Shown here: one piece after another, positions 9,932 to 18,705 of the stretch
Numbering within the stretch: the stretch's first letter is position 1
Layout: the number at the start of each line of letters is the position of its first letter
NCBI RefSeq assembly: GCF_028649475.1
Contig: NZ_JAQSIP010000002.1
Coordinates: 620,001 to 684,000, forward strand
Source: Curvibacter cyanobacteriorum
GTDB lineage: Bacteria; Pseudomonadota; Gammaproteobacteria; Burkholderiales; Burkholderiaceae_C
Direction of reading: 5' to 3'
DNA length: 64,000 bases
Program-made: the position numbers and the translations under genes
Notes under the pieces: model-generated
Database searches by the model: none
The model's input: the letters and a program-made list of their open reading frames with translations, nothing else
What the model was told of the DNA's origin: nothing

Positions 9932-10405
9932 TCAAGCCAGGGTTTGGGCGGCATCGGCCACGGCGGCGCGGATGCGGGCATAGGTGCCACAGCGGCAGAT
10001 GTTGCCGGCCATGGCGGCGTCGATCTCGGCCTCGCTCGGCTTCTTGCCGCGCGGCAAGGTCTTCAGGAAAGCGGTGGCCGACATGATCTGACCGCTTTGG
10101 CAGTAGCCGCACTGCGCCACGTCGTGTTTGACCCAGGCCGCGTGCACGGCCTGGCCCACCTTGTCCTGGCCAGCGGTGACGGCCTCGATGGTGGTGATCT
10201 TCTGGCCGGCGGCGGCCGAGATCGGCGTCACGCAGGAGCGGATCGCCTGGCCATTGAGGTGCACGGTGCAGGCGCCGCACAGGGCCGCGCCGCAGCCGAA
10301 CTTGGTGCCGGTCATGCCCAGCGTGTCGCGCAGGGCCCAGAGGATGGGGGTGGAAGGGTCGGCATCGACCTGGCGGTCCTGGCCGTTGATGTTGAGCGTG
10401 CTCAT
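9932..10405 (-). CDS. [2Fe-2S] small subunit, IorA-like
   Basis: 157-residue iron-sulfur partner of the downstream molybdenum subunit. The plant-type [2Fe-2S] cysteines are C38, C43 and C46 (FGCGAALCGACTV) with C58, and the second cluster is given by CGYCQSGQIM near residue 97 and NICRCGTY near 132. This two-domain layout is standard for the XDH-family small subunit. The ATG at 10405 has AGGAG about eight bases upstream. The gene is the first of the iorA-iorB unit, and a GAATA/TATTC inverted repeat sits 20 bp upstream, so it is probably repressed by the TetR protein encoded just before it. Confidence 0.92.
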   Translation of the reverse strand: MSTLNINGQDRQVDADPSTPILWALRDTLGMTGTKFGCGAALCGACTVHLNGQAIRSCVTPISAAAGQKITTIEAVTAGQDKVGQAVHAAWVKHDVAQCGYCQSGQIMSATAFLKTLPRGKKPSEAEIDAAMAGNICRCGTYARIRAAVADAAQTLA

Positions 10406-10424
10406 GGTGGGGACTCCTGTGGGT

Positions 10425-10436
10425 GAATATTTATTC
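10425..10436. promoter_or_regulatory. Inverted repeat before iorA, probable TetR operator
   Basis: GAATA-TT-TATTC. The identical 12-mer occurs at 11067-11078 before the tetR gene. The outer flanks are T...G here and C...A there, which are also reverse complements. Two copies placed before tetR and before its neighbouring enzyme operon point to autoregulation plus control of iorAB. Confidence 0.65.
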
Positions 10437-10478
10437 GTTTTAAGGTCGGATGTTCGCCGGGGTCTGGGGTGTCGGGAC

Positions 10479-11051
10479 TCAGGCTTTGATGCCGTCCCAG
10501 CACAGGCCAAAGGCCATCGCCAGGTGGGCGTCATCATGGGGCAGGGTGCCGGCGCGCAGCAGGTTGGCGGTCTCGCGCACCGACCCGCCAAAGCTGTTGA
10601 GCAGCAGCACGGTGGGCACGTCCTTGAGGATCTGCTGCTGCTTGGCGTGGTTGAACAGGTCCAGCCAGGCCTGCACCAGGCGGGCCGACAGGTTGCGGCT
10701 TTCTTCGCTGAACCAGGGGGAGTTGTAGTACTGCTCCAGGAACACCATCTGCGCGTACTGCGACAGGCGGTGATTCAGCCAGTTGGTCCACATGCGCTGA
10801 AAGCGGCGTTTGAACGGGTCCTGCGGGTTGTCGCCCTGCATCAGGGTGGCGGTGGTTTCGGTCTTCGCCTGCTCGTAAAGCGCCGTCAGCAACTCTTCCT
10901 TGGACTTGAAGTAGACATACAGCGTGCCCGTGGCCAGCCCGGCTTCGCGGGCAATGGCCGCCATGGTCAGGCCGCTCAGTCCGGTCTGCTCGACCAGCCT
11001 GAAGGTGGCCAGCGCAATGGCGCGCAGCTTGTCTTCGTCCTTGGGCTTCAT
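10479..11051 (-). CDS. TetR/AcrR-family repressor of the iorAB unit
   Basis: 190-residue TetR-family regulator. The N-terminal helix-turn-helix is visible as LTMAAIAREAGLATGTLYVYFKSKEELL, about residues 27-54; the rest is an all-helical ligand and dimerisation domain. It is transcribed in the same direction as iorA and iorB with a 73-bp gap to iorA. The same 12-bp inverted repeat precedes both tetR and iorA. The inferred role is to sense the substrate or product of the molybdenum enzyme. Its DNA-recognition helix differs from those of the two TetR proteins of the catabolic island, in line with its different operator. Confidence 0.88.
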   Translation of the reverse strand: MKPKDEDKLRAIALATFRLVEQTGLSGLTMAAIAREAGLATGTLYVYFKSKEELLTALYEQAKTETTATLMQGDNPQDPFKRRFQRMWTNWLNHRLSQYAQMVFLEQYYNSPWFSEESRNLSARLVQAWLDLFNHAKQQQILKDVPTVLLLNSFGGSVRETANLLRAGTLPHDDAHLAMAFGLCWDGIKA

Positions 11052-11066
11052 GGGCGCATGATAGAC

Positions 11067-11078
11067 GAATATTTATTC
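11067..11078. promoter_or_regulatory. Inverted repeat before tetR, probable autoregulatory operator
   Basis: Second exact copy of GAATATTTATTC, 16 bp upstream of the tetR start on the minus strand. It overlaps the only AT-rich stretch of this region and so probably the promoter. Confidence 0.65.
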
Positions 11079-11266
11079 AGGTGCATGGCCCTGCTGATCG
11101 AAGGTGTATGCCCGCGATCCGGGGGCCCGTGGCTGGGGTGGGTGCCCCGCGCGGTGTGTGTTGGCGCCCGCTGGCGCACCAGTGGCCAGCCCCAGCAACC
11201 TGCGCTGACGTGCTTTTACCGGCCGGCGACCGGGGCTTCACCAGGGCGCCAAGCGGGGCGGCGAGC

Positions 11267-11716
11267 ATGTCGGCTGGATTGACCACTTTCGCAGGAACCC
11301 CTTTGAAGCACACCCCATGGGCCGCCCGTGCCCACGCCTCCCACCTCACCCTCTTTGTAACGCTTGCTGCGTCGCCCGTTCAGGCCCCCGCCACTGCCCG
11401 TGCCCTGCGCTGGGCCCAGCGTAGCGGCGCGGCCCTGCTGTGGGCCACCTTGGGCCTGAGCAGCCTGGCCGCCCACGCCCAAAATGGCCCGCCCTCGGGG
11501 CAGCCCCCCGGCCCACCGCCCGAGGCCGTGGCCGCGTGCAGCGGCAAGACCGCGGGCAGCGCTTGCAGCTTCACCGGCCGTCAGAACGACACCTTGACCG
11601 GCCAGTGTGCGACCGCACCCTCGGGCCCACCGGGCAGCAGCAGTGCGTCGGGCTCGTCCTCGCCTTCGAGCGGCACCTTGGCCTGTCGACCCAGCCAAAT
11701 GCCATCCCCCAGGTGA
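11267..11716 (+). CDS. Small secreted Pro/Ser-rich protein
   Basis: 149-residue protein with an export signal ending LSSLAAHAQ near residue 72 from the ATG used here. The mature part is short: an NGPPSGQPPGPPPEA linker, then a cysteine-bearing motif AACSGKTAGSACSFTG, DTLTGQC and a late LACRP. This Cys pattern is familiar from small uncharacterised proteobacterial secreted proteins; no function is known to me. The signal peptide would be unusually long from 11267, so the true start may lie within the first 60 codons, though I see no better in-frame ATG or GTG with a ribosome site. It precedes a dienelactone hydrolase by 171 bp. Confidence 0.55.
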   Translation: MSAGLTTFAGTPLKHTPWAARAHASHLTLFVTLAASPVQAPATARALRWAQRSGAALLWATLGLSSLAAHAQNGPPSGQPPGPPPEAVAACSGKTAGSACSFTGRQNDTLTGQCATAPSGPPGSSSASGSSSPSSGTLACRPSQMPSPR

Positions 11717-11887
11717 TGGGCTGCGGGCCGTCGGTGACCGGCCCCGGTCAACCGGGCATGGACGGGCCCGCCCTCGGCCTGTGGCCACAGGCCAAGGCGG
11801 TCACCCGACTGCGGTTTTGGGGCTTTTGGCGCGCCCTGCACGCACGCAAGGCTTGTGCGAGACTGGTCTTTTTTGACGGAGACTTGC

Positions 11888-12775
11888 ATGACCCGTTTGA
11901 CCGCCAAAGATTTCCACCCCGAGTTGCTCGAGCTGTATGACGGCTATGTTCATGGGCGGGTGAGCCGCCGTGACTTCCTGGACCGCGCTGGCCAGTTCGC
12001 GGTGGGGGGCGCCACCGCCGCCACCTTGCTGGCGTCGCTGAGCCCTGTCTACGCGCAGGCGCAGCAAATTGGCTTCACCGATCCGGACATCCTGGCCCAG
12101 TACATCCGCTACCCGTCGCCGAATGGCCACCAGCAGGTGCGTGGCTACCTGGTGCGCCCCGCCAAGGTGACCGGGCGGGTGCCGGCGGTGGTGGTGGTGC
12201 ATGAGAACCGGGGGCTCAACCCCTACATCGAGGACGTCGCGCGCCGCTTGGCCAAAGCCGGCTTTGTGGCCCTGGCGCCCGATGGCCTCAGCTCGGTGGG
12301 CGGCTATCCCGGCAACGACGACGAAGGCCGGCGTCTTCAGCAGCAGGTCGATCCGCAGAAGTTGATGAACGATTTTTTTGCCGCCATCGAGTACCTGCAG
12401 GCCAGCGAGCTGACCACGGGCAAAGTGGGCATGACCGGTTTTTGCTACGGGGGCGGTGTCTCCAATGCGGCCGCGGTCGCCTACCCGAACCTGGCCGCGT
12501 CGGTGCCTTTCTACGGTCGCCAGGCCAAGCCCGAGGACGTGCCGCGCATCAAGGCACCGCTGCTTCTGCATTTCGCTGAAACCGACCCCAATGTGAACGG
12601 CACCTGGCCGGCTTACGAGGCCGCGTTGAAAGCGGCCGGGACCCCTTACGAAGCCCACATCTACCCTGGCACCCACCACGGGTTCCACAACGACTCGACC
12701 CCCCGCTACGACGAGGCGGCTGCCAAGCTGGCGTGGAGCCGCACCCTGGCCTGGTTCCGCCGTCACCTGGCCTGA
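11888..12775 (+). CDS. Dienelactone hydrolase family protein, probably exported
   Basis: 295-residue alpha/beta hydrolase of the dienelactone hydrolase family, which opens lactones or cleaves esters. The catalytic triad is visible: Cys186 in GFCYGGG, Asp233 in AETDPNV and His263/264 in GTHHGFH. An N-terminal SRRDFLDRAGQFAVGGATAATLLASL, ending with VYAQAQ, looks like a Tat signal. The ATG at 11888 has GGAG six bases upstream; the longer frame beginning at 11855 is not needed. It stands alone with no chlorocatechol genes nearby, as is usual for the exported YghX-like branch. Confidence 0.88.
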   Translation: MTRLTAKDFHPELLELYDGYVHGRVSRRDFLDRAGQFAVGGATAATLLASLSPVYAQAQQIGFTDPDILAQYIRYPSPNGHQQVRGYLVRPAKVTGRVPAVVVVHENRGLNPYIEDVARRLAKAGFVALAPDGLSSVGGYPGNDDEGRRLQQQVDPQKLMNDFFAAIEYLQASELTTGKVGMTGFCYGGGVSNAAAVAYPNLAASVPFYGRQAKPEDVPRIKAPLLLHFAETDPNVNGTWPAYEAALKAAGTPYEAHIYPGTHHGFHNDSTPRYDEAAAKLAWSRTLAWFRRHLA

Positions 12776-12802
12776 TGGCGGTTCGAGATTGGGCGCTGCC
12801 CA

Positions 12803-12854
12803 GATCCTTGGATCCTTGGATCCTCGGATCAGTCGATCAGTCGATCAGTCGATC
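12803..12854. repeat. GATC ladder with exact 8-bp period
   Basis: GATC begins at 12803, 12811, 12819, 12827, 12835, 12843 and 12851, seven sites exactly 8 bp apart. The 8-mers are GATCCTTG (twice), GATCCTCG, GATCAGTC (three times) and a last GATCGGCG. It lies 28 bp after the dienelactone hydrolase gene in a 370-bp region with no convincing ORF. Confidence 0.85.
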
Positions 12855-12930
12855 GGCGCTGCTGCGACACCCGGTGTCCGGGCCCTTGGCCCAGTTGGGC
12901 CGGGTCTGTTGAGGTGGGTGCCCGGCCCAT

Positions 12931-13000
12931 GCGGCGATCATGCGGCGATCATGTGGCGGGCCATGTGTCGGTCCATGTGTCGGTCCATGTGGCGGCCCAT
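12931..13000. repeat. 11/12-bp tandem repeat ending in CAT
   Basis: Six adjoining units: GCGGCGATCAT twice (11 bp), GTGGCGGGCCAT, GTGTCGGTCCAT twice and GTGGCGGCCCAT (12 bp). In one frame it would encode a MWRAMCRSMCRSMWRP-like peptide, but the surrounding frame does not look like a gene. It lies in the same gene-free region as the GATC ladder. Confidence 0.8.
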
Positions 13001-13148
13001 CAGGCCACTGGCCTGCGCGGTGGGCCCGCCGTTGCCCTCAGGGCGTTGAGGTGACATGGCTGCGCGGAGGACGGTGAGGCGGACGGGCCACGGCGCCCCG
13101 TGTGGGCCGCCCCGCCCCTGGGTGGACGGCCGTTGACGCGCGTGCCGG

Positions 13149-13580
13149 TCAGTCCCGCGGTGGGGCGTCTAGGCGGGAGGCCCAGCGTTGCAGCCGCGGT
13201 CGCCATCGCAAGAAACCCCGGTAGCCGCGCTCCATCACCCACAGGGCCCCCGGAACCCGTTGCAGCGTCGCCAGCCACCGCCAGCCCGGCAACTGGCTCC
13301 AAAGCATCAGGAAGGCTTCAGCGCCACTCAACAGCCGGCCATCCGGGTGTTGCACGTGAAAGCGCGCCAACAAACCGGCTCGCGTGGTGCCCGGGGGCAC
13401 TGGCACGGACGCATCGCTGATGTCGGCGTAGCAGACCGACAGGCCGTTGTCGACGGGACGCAGGTCGCGGTAGACGCCGATCTCCCGCCGGCACAGCGGG
13501 CATGCGCCGTCGTACAAAACCGTCAAGGTCGGTTCGCTGGGGGGCGTGGGGGTAGGGGGCGTTGCGGGCGTTTGAGTCAT
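13149..13580 (-). CDS. DCC-family (DUF393) thiol-disulfide oxidoreductase-like protein
   Basis: 143-residue protein of the DCC family, named for its conserved Asp-Cys-Cys motif. Here it is TVLYDGACPLCRREI with the CxxC pair at residues 27 and 30. A Pro/Thr-rich leader of about 16 residues precedes it. The C-terminal half carries the GAEAFLMLWSQLPGWRWLA and ALWVMERGYRGFLRWR segments usual for the family. A redox role is assumed from the CxxC but the family is poorly characterised. The ATG at 13580 gives a compact protein; the upstream extension to 13625 lacks a ribosome site. Confidence 0.85.
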   Translation of the reverse strand: MTQTPATPPTPTPPSEPTLTVLYDGACPLCRREIGVYRDLRPVDNGLSVCYADISDASVPVPPGTTRAGLLARFHVQHPDGRLLSGAEAFLMLWSQLPGWRWLATLQRVPGALWVMERGYRGFLRWRPRLQRWASRLDAPPRD

Positions 13581-13818
13581 GGCAAGGACCAATTCAAGTG
13601 CGACAAGTGAGCCGCTGTGGCCCACTCAGAGCGTGCTGGGCGCCTGGGCTCTGAGAACCCCTCGCGACCCGACTTGGCGGGCCGGCGTGCATGGGGCTGC
13701 GCGGCGTCCGGACCAGCACCTCCGTGCACCCGGCAGGGGCTCCAAGGCCCTTGCCGAGGCGGGTGGGTTGGCGGTCCGATGGGGGCCTGCCGGCGCAGGC
13801 TGGCACCAGTGGCCAGGC

Positions 13819-14271
13819 TTACTTCGGCAGCACGACGCTGTCGATCACATGGATCACGCCGTTGTCGGCCACCACATCGGTCTTGATGACGTTGGCGTTG
13901 TCCACCTTCACGCCGCCCATCGTGCTGACCGTCAACTCCGAGCCCTGCACGGTCATGACTTTGCCGGCCTTGACGTCCTTGGCCATGACTTTGCCCGGCA
14001 CCACGTGGTAGGTCAGGACTTTGGTGAGGGCCGCCTTGTCCTTGAGAAGCGCTTCCAGTTGGGCCTTCGGCACCTTGGCAAAGGCTTCGTCCGTGGGGGC
14101 GAACACCGTGAACGGGCCAGGGCCCTTGAGCGTGTCCACCAAGCCCGCGGCTTGAACCGCCGTCACCAGGGTCTTGAAAGAGCCCGCCGAAACGGCGGTG
14201 TCGACGAGATCGGCGGCTTGAGCACTCACAGCGCCCAGGCCCATCAGGCAGGCAAGCAGGATTTTTTTCAT
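13819..14271 (-). CDS. Secreted fasciclin (FAS1) domain protein
   Basis: 150-residue protein made of a signal peptide ([19 protein letters not shown], cleavage about residue 19) and a single FAS1/beta-Ig-H3 domain. The domain signatures are [19 protein letters not shown] (H1 box) near residue 51 and the late [15 protein letters not shown] (H2 box). Single-domain bacterial fasciclin proteins are exported adhesion-like or stress-associated proteins; the role here is unknown. The ribosome site is GGAGTCC before the ATG at 14271. The upstream AT-rich stretch is likely its promoter region. Confidence 0.92.
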   Translation of the reverse strand: MKKILLACLMGLGAVSAQAADLVDTAVSAGSFKTLVTAVQAAGLVDTLKGPGPFTVFAPTDEAFAKVPKAQLEALLKDKAALTKVLTYHVVPGKVMAKDVKAGKVMTVQGSELTVSTMGGVKVDNANVIKTDVVADNGVIHVIDSVVLPK

Positions 14272-14335
14272 TTCGGACTCCAGATCAGAAGGGGTGGATG
14301 GATCCCGCGGGGGGGATGCGCCGTGGTTACTGACG

Positions 14336-14402
14336 CGTCCGAATGATAACTTTAATGATCAGTTTTTTACCAATCAGTAAATTGGCATACATATTGGTAT
14401 GG
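14336..14402 (-). promoter_or_regulatory. AT-rich promoter region upstream of the fasciclin gene
   Basis: A 65-bp AT-rich island in otherwise GC-rich sequence, about 65-130 bp upstream of the fasciclin ATG. It contains CCAAT-6-ATTGG and CATAC-6-GTATG inverted repeats. On the minus strand TTGGTA and TTATCA are spaced by about 18 bp and could act as -35 and -10. No exact promoter can be assigned. Confidence 0.35.
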
Positions 14403-14527
14403 TTTTGCAGGGTGGCGCCAACGCTCCCCGCGCGCCTGGTGTGGAAGCGGCGGGGCCTGGGCGGGGCCGGTCGCGCTGCGCGGTCGGGCCATGGCGCCCG
14501 TCCGGCCAGGGCGCGCAAGCCCACGGC

Positions 14528-15343
14528 TCAGTAAGCGCCCTGGCTGCCCGCACCCACTTGTGGCCGTGGCGTGGCCCGGTCGCCCAGCCATTGGCGGGCC
14601 AGGCCGCGCGCGGCGTTGGCGAACAGCAGCACGTCCACCCCGACGGCCACAAAGGTGGCGCCCAGGTCCAGGTAGCGCTGGGCCAGCGCCGGGTCGGAGG
14701 TGAGCGTGCCCGCGGCCTTGCCCGACGCCACGATGGTGCGGATGGCGTGTTCAATCGCCGCCTGCACCTCGGGGTGGCCGGGGCGGCCGCGGTGGCCCAT
14801 CGAGGCCGCCAGATCAGCGGGGCCGATGAAAACACCGTCCACCCCATCGACCGCGCAGATCTCGCGGAGGTGGGTCAACGCGGTCACGCTTTCAGCCTGC
14901 ACCAGCAAGCAGATGCCGTCGTCGGCCGCATCGAGGTAGTCGGTTTGCAGGCTCCACTGCGACGCCCGGCCCACCGCGCTGCCCACGCCGCGGATGCCGC
15001 GCGGCGGGTACTGCACCGCTGACACCATCAGGCGGGCTTGCTCGGGCGTGTCGACCATCGGGATCAGCAGGTTGCGCACGCCGATGTCAAGCAACTGTTT
15101 GATCAGGGCCACCTGGCCTTCGACCGCGCGCACCACGGGCTGGGCGCGGTAGGGCGCCACCGCCTGCAATTGCTGCAGCGTGCTGGGCAGGTGGTTGGGC
15201 GCGTGTTCGCCGTCGATCAGCAGCCAGTCAAAACCAGCGGTGGCACTGACCTCGCTGAGGTAAGGCGAGGCCATCGACAGCCACAGGCCGATCTGGGCCT
15301 GCTGCTGTTGCAGGGCGAGCTTGAAAGGGTTGGGGTGGCTCAT
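14528..15343 (-). CDS. HpcH/HpaI family aldolase (probable 5-keto-4-deoxy-glucarate aldolase)
   Basis: 271-residue class II pyruvate aldolase. Family motifs are [33 protein letters not shown] at the N terminus (the metal- and pyruvate-binding region), [29 protein letters not shown] and [13 protein letters not shown]. In E. coli the homologue GarL cleaves 5-keto-4-deoxy-D-glucarate to pyruvate and tartronate semialdehyde. It is the last gene of an operon with a UxaA/GarD-type dehydratase, which supports that substrate over 2,4-dihydroxyheptenedioate. AGGAG lies just upstream of the ATG at 15343. Confidence 0.85.
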   Translation of the reverse strand: MSHPNPFKLALQQQQAQIGLWLSMASPYLSEVSATAGFDWLLIDGEHAPNHLPSTLQQLQAVAPYRAQPVVRAVEGQVALIKQLLDIGVRNLLIPMVDTPEQARLMVSAVQYPPRGIRGVGSAVGRASQWSLQTDYLDAADDGICLLVQAESVTALTHLREICAVDGVDGVFIGPADLAASMGHRGRPGHPEVQAAIEHAIRTIVASGKAAGTLTSDPALAQRYLDLGATFVAVGVDVLLFANAARGLARQWLGDRATPRPQVGAGSQGAY

Positions 15344-15419
15344 GGGGGGCTCCTGAAAAAGCGGGTGAATCGGTGAGGCGATGAATTGATGAGTTGGTTC
15401 GGCGCGCGGCAAGGCGTGT

Positions 15420-16919
15420 TCAGTCCAGCTGGCCCTGGCACAGGTACTTGGTGTGCAGGTAGTCGTCCAGGCCGTAGCGCGAGCCCTCGCGGCCATAGCC
15501 GGACGCTTTGACCCCGCCAAACGGCGCGGCCTCCGAGGCCACGGCCCCTTCGTTGATGCCGACGATGCCGCACTCCAGCGCGCTGGCCATACGCCAGATG
15601 CGGCGCACGTTTGGCGAGTAGAAGTAGGCCGCCAGGCCGAACGGTGTGTCGTTGGCTTGCGCGATGACCTCGTCTTCGGTGTCAAAGGTGAACAGGGGCG
15701 CGACCGGGCCAAAGGTCTCTTCTTGCGTCAGCGCCATGTCGGGCGTCACGCCGCTGAGCACGGTGGGGGCGTAGTAGTGCGGGCCGTCGAGGCCAGGGCC
15801 CTGCAGGCGCTGGCCACCGGTCTCCAGGTGCGCGCCCTTGGCCAGGGCGTCCTGCACATGGCGCTCGATCTTCTCCACCGCGCGGGCGTTGATCATGGGG
15901 CCGATCAGGCTGTCAGGCTGCTGGGCCGGGCCCACGGGCAGGGCGGCGACGCGGGCAGCCAGCTTCTGGCTGAAGGCCGCCATCACACCGCGCTGCACAT
16001 AGATGCGGTTGGGGCAGACGCAGGTCTGGCCGCCGTTGCGGAACTTGGCAGCCATCACGCCCTCGACTGCGGCGTCGAGGTCGGCATCGTCAAAGACGAT
16101 GAAGGGTGCGTTGCCGCCCAACTCCAGCGACAGCTTTTTCAAGGTGTCGGCCGAGGCCCGCGCCAGGTGCTGGCCCACCGGGGTGGAGCCGGTGAAGGTG
16201 ATCTTGCGCACCTCGGGGCTGGCCAGCCAGACATCGACCACGGCCGGGGTGTGCTCGCGCGAGGCAGTGACCACGTTCAGCACGCCCGGTGGAAACCCCG
16301 CCAGCTCGCCCAGGCGCGCCAGCGCCAACGCGGTCAGCGGGGTGTCTTCGGCGGGCTTGGCCACCACGCAGCAACCCACGGCCAAGGCGGGCGCAATCTT
16401 GCGCGCGATCATGGCGAGCGGGAAGTTCCACGGCGTGATGGCGGCCACCACGCCAACGGGCTCTTTGAGCACCATCATGCGCCGGCCGTTCACGGCGGCG
16501 GGCAGCATGTCGCCATAGACGCGGGTGGCTTCCTCGGCAAACCAATCGATGTAGGACGCGCCATACAGCACCTCGCCCCGCGCTTCGGCCAGCGGCTTGC
16601 CTTGCTCCAGCGAGATCAGCCGGGCCAGGTCGTCCTGGTGCTGCAGCAGCAGCGCGTGCCAGCGCTTGAGCGCCTGCGCGCGCTCCTTGGCCGGGCGCAC
16701 GCGCCACAGCTTGAAGGCCGCGCTGGCCGCGTCCAGGGCGGCCTGGGCGTCGGCGGCGTTGCCATCGGGCACCTGGGCGATCAGCGCCTCGGGCCGGGTC
16801 GGGTGCAGCGCGGGGTTGTGCACGGGCAGGGCCAGGCCCGATCGGCCAGCCACCCATTGGCCGTTGATGAAGTGGTGAGTGCGCAGCAGGCTGGGGTCGG
16901 AGAGGGTCAGGGAATGCAT
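15420..16919 (-). CDS. NAD(P)-dependent semialdehyde dehydrogenase (ALDH superfamily)
   Basis: 499-residue aldehyde dehydrogenase of the succinate/glutarate/2-oxoglutarate semialdehyde group. It shows [20 protein letters not shown] (cofactor region), [11 protein letters not shown], catalytic Glu in LELGGNAPF and catalytic Cys in [10 protein letters not shown]. The C-terminal [11 protein letters not shown] and [14 protein letters not shown] follow. Next to a glucarate/galactarate-type dehydratase and aldolase, the likely substrate is 2-oxoglutarate semialdehyde or tartronate/succinate semialdehyde. The ATG at 16919 gives the normal family length; the open frame extends to 17075 without homology-like sequence. 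A 76-bp gap separates it from the aldolase. Confidence 0.88.
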   Translation of the reverse strand: MHSLTLSDPSLLRTHHFINGQWVAGRSGLALPVHNPALHPTRPEALIAQVPDGNAADAQAALDAASAAFKLWRVRPAKERAQALKRWHALLLQHQDDLARLISLEQGKPLAEARGEVLYGASYIDWFAEEATRVYGDMLPAAVNGRRMMVLKEPVGVVAAITPWNFPLAMIARKIAPALAVGCCVVAKPAEDTPLTALALARLGELAGFPPGVLNVVTASREHTPAVVDVWLASPEVRKITFTGSTPVGQHLARASADTLKKLSLELGGNAPFIVFDDADLDAAVEGVMAAKFRNGGQTCVCPNRIYVQRGVMAAFSQKLAARVAALPVGPAQQPDSLIGPMINARAVEKIERHVQDALAKGAHLETGGQRLQGPGLDGPHYYAPTVLSGVTPDMALTQEETFGPVAPLFTFDTEDEVIAQANDTPFGLAAYFYSPNVRRIWRMASALECGIVGINEGAVASEAAPFGGVKASGYGREGSRYGLDDYLHTKYLCQGQLD

Positions 16920-17117
16920 GGTGTCAGGGGTTGAAATGGGGGGCGTGCCGGGCGCGTCGATGCGGGGTAGATGGGGCGTGGATGAGGTGTGCAGTGGCCG
17001 TGAAAGGGCCTTGAAGGGGGCGGCAGGCGACACGAAGCCGCACCGCGCGCCTGGGCGGCGGAGACAAGACGCCAAGGGGGGGGGCGACTGGAAAGGCGGA
17101 GCGAGGGCGTGCCCGCC

Positions 17118-18653
17118 TCAGCTCACGATGCCCAGGTGCCAGGGCACAAATTCGTGGTCGCCCAGGCCCAGCAGTTCGCTCTTGGTTTTGTGGCCCGAGG
17201 CGGCGCGCAGGATGTGCTCAAAAATGCGCTGCCCCATCTGCTGCACATCGCAGTCGCCGTCGAGCACGGCGCCGCAGTTGATGTCCATGTCCTCTTCAAG
17301 GCGCTCGAACATCGGCGTGTTGCTGGCCAGCTTGAGGGTGGGGGCCGGTTTGGAGCCAAACATCGAACCCCGCCCGGTGGTGAAGCAGATCAGGTTGGCG
17401 CCGCTGGCGATCTGCCCGGTCACCGCCACTGGGTCGTAGCCGGGGGAGTCCATGAACACAAAGCCCGCCTTGTCGATGGGCTCGGCGTAGCGGTACACCT
17501 CCACCAGGGGCGTGGTGCCGCCCTTCATGGCCGAGCCCAGGCTTTTCTCGAAGATGTTGGCCAGGCCGCCGGCCTGGTTGCCGTGGCCCACCACGCCGTT
17601 GAACTGGGCGTTGTGGCCACGCGTGTACTCGGCCCACCAGTCCAGCCGGTCCAGCAGCTTCTGGCCCACCTCGGGGCTGACCGCGCGGCGCGTCAGCATG
17701 TATTCGACGCCGTGGATCTCGGGGGTTTCCGACAGGATGGCGGTGCCGCCATGGCGCACCAGGATGTCCATCGCTGCGCCCAGTGCCGGGTTGGCGGTGA
17801 TGCCCGAGAACCCGTCCGAGCCGCCACACTCCAGGCCGATCTTGAGGTGCTCGGCGCTCACCGGCTGGCGCGTCACTTGGTTGACCTGGGGCAGCATGGC
17901 CTCGACCGCGGCAATGCCCGCGGCAATGGTGGCGCGCGTGCCACCGCTGTCCTGCATGACCAGCGACTGCACCAGGGCGCTGTTGTGCAGCCCCTGCGAG
18001 CTGAACAGGTCGGCCACCTGGTTGCGTTCGCAGCCCAGGCCCACGATCAGCACGCCGCCCAGGTTGGGGTGGCGCGCGTAGCCCGCGATGGTGCGTCGCA
18101 ACAGGTCAAAGTGCTCGCTGGGCGAGGACATGCCGCAGCCGCTGGTCTGGGCAAAAGCCACCACGCCGTCCACGTTGGGGTAGTCGCGCAGGCGCTCTTC
18201 GGTGAAGTGCGCGGCGATGCGGTTGATGGTGGTGGCCGAGCAGTTGACCGAGCTGATCAGCCCGATGAAGTTGCGCGTGGCCACCCGCCCGTCGGGCCGC
18301 ACGATGCCCATGAAGGTGGCGCGCTGCCCGGGCGGCAGCAGGTCGACCGGTTTCACGTCCTGGCAGAAAGCCGGGTCACGGTATTCGTCCACCAGGGTCA
18401 GGTTGTGGCCGTGCACGTGTTCGCCGGCCTCGATGTCGCGGCTGGCCGCGCCGATCACCGTGTCGTACTTGCGCACCCGCTCGCCGGCCGCGATGCCGCG
18501 CGCTGCGATCTTGTGTCCGGCGGGCACCTGGGCCCGGGTGCGCAGGTCAAATTCGGCCAGGTGCTGGCCCAGCGCGATGGGCGCGCGCGCCACCAGCACG
18601 TTGTCGTTGGGGTGCAGCCGGATCAACGGCGAGAGGGGAGGGCGGGAGGTCAT
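17118..18653 (-). CDS. UxaA/GarD-family sugar acid dehydratase
   Basis: 511-residue dehydratase of the altronate/galactarate dehydratase family. It has the N-terminal SAF-like domain (LIRLHPNDNVLVAR...) and the large UxaA domain with GIVRPDGRVATRNF, FAQTSGCGM, GLGCERNQV, LECGGSDGFSGITANPALG and CFTTGRGSMFG; the cysteines are the iron or cluster ligands. Galactarate dehydratase makes 5-keto-4-deoxy-D-glucarate from galactarate. Operon partners (aldolase, semialdehyde dehydrogenase, Bug binding protein) fit aldaric-acid use. D-altronate dehydratase is the alternative, but no hexuronate isomerase or reductase is nearby. Confidence 0.88.
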   Translation of the reverse strand: MTSRPPLSPLIRLHPNDNVLVARAPIALGQHLAEFDLRTRAQVPAGHKIAARGIAAGERVRKYDTVIGAASRDIEAGEHVHGHNLTLVDEYRDPAFCQDVKPVDLLPPGQRATFMGIVRPDGRVATRNFIGLISSVNCSATTINRIAAHFTEERLRDYPNVDGVVAFAQTSGCGMSSPSEHFDLLRRTIAGYARHPNLGGVLIVGLGCERNQVADLFSSQGLHNSALVQSLVMQDSGGTRATIAAGIAAVEAMLPQVNQVTRQPVSAEHLKIGLECGGSDGFSGITANPALGAAMDILVRHGGTAILSETPEIHGVEYMLTRRAVSPEVGQKLLDRLDWWAEYTRGHNAQFNGVVGHGNQAGGLANIFEKSLGSAMKGGTTPLVEVYRYAEPIDKAGFVFMDSPGYDPVAVTGQIASGANLICFTTGRGSMFGSKPAPTLKLASNTPMFERLEEDMDINCGAVLDGDCDVQQMGQRIFEHILRAASGHKTKSELLGLGDHEFVPWHLGIVS

Positions 18654-18705
18654 CGGTGGTGGGCGGCGGGGAGGGCGGGCAGGCTGGGGTGCGGCGGGCA
18701 GGGGC

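Noticed and set aside
12803-13000. Possible CRISPR array
   Set aside because: Units are 8 and 11-12 bp with no unique spacers and no cas genes.
12789-13049. 86-residue plus-strand frame through the repeat arrays
   Set aside because: Its content is only the translated repeats (MCRSM-like); no ribosome site or family match.
14343-14534. Small plus-strand frame starting in the AT-rich block upstream of the fasciclin gene
   Set aside because: Arg/Ala-rich after the first 20 residues and without family features; the region is better read as a promoter.
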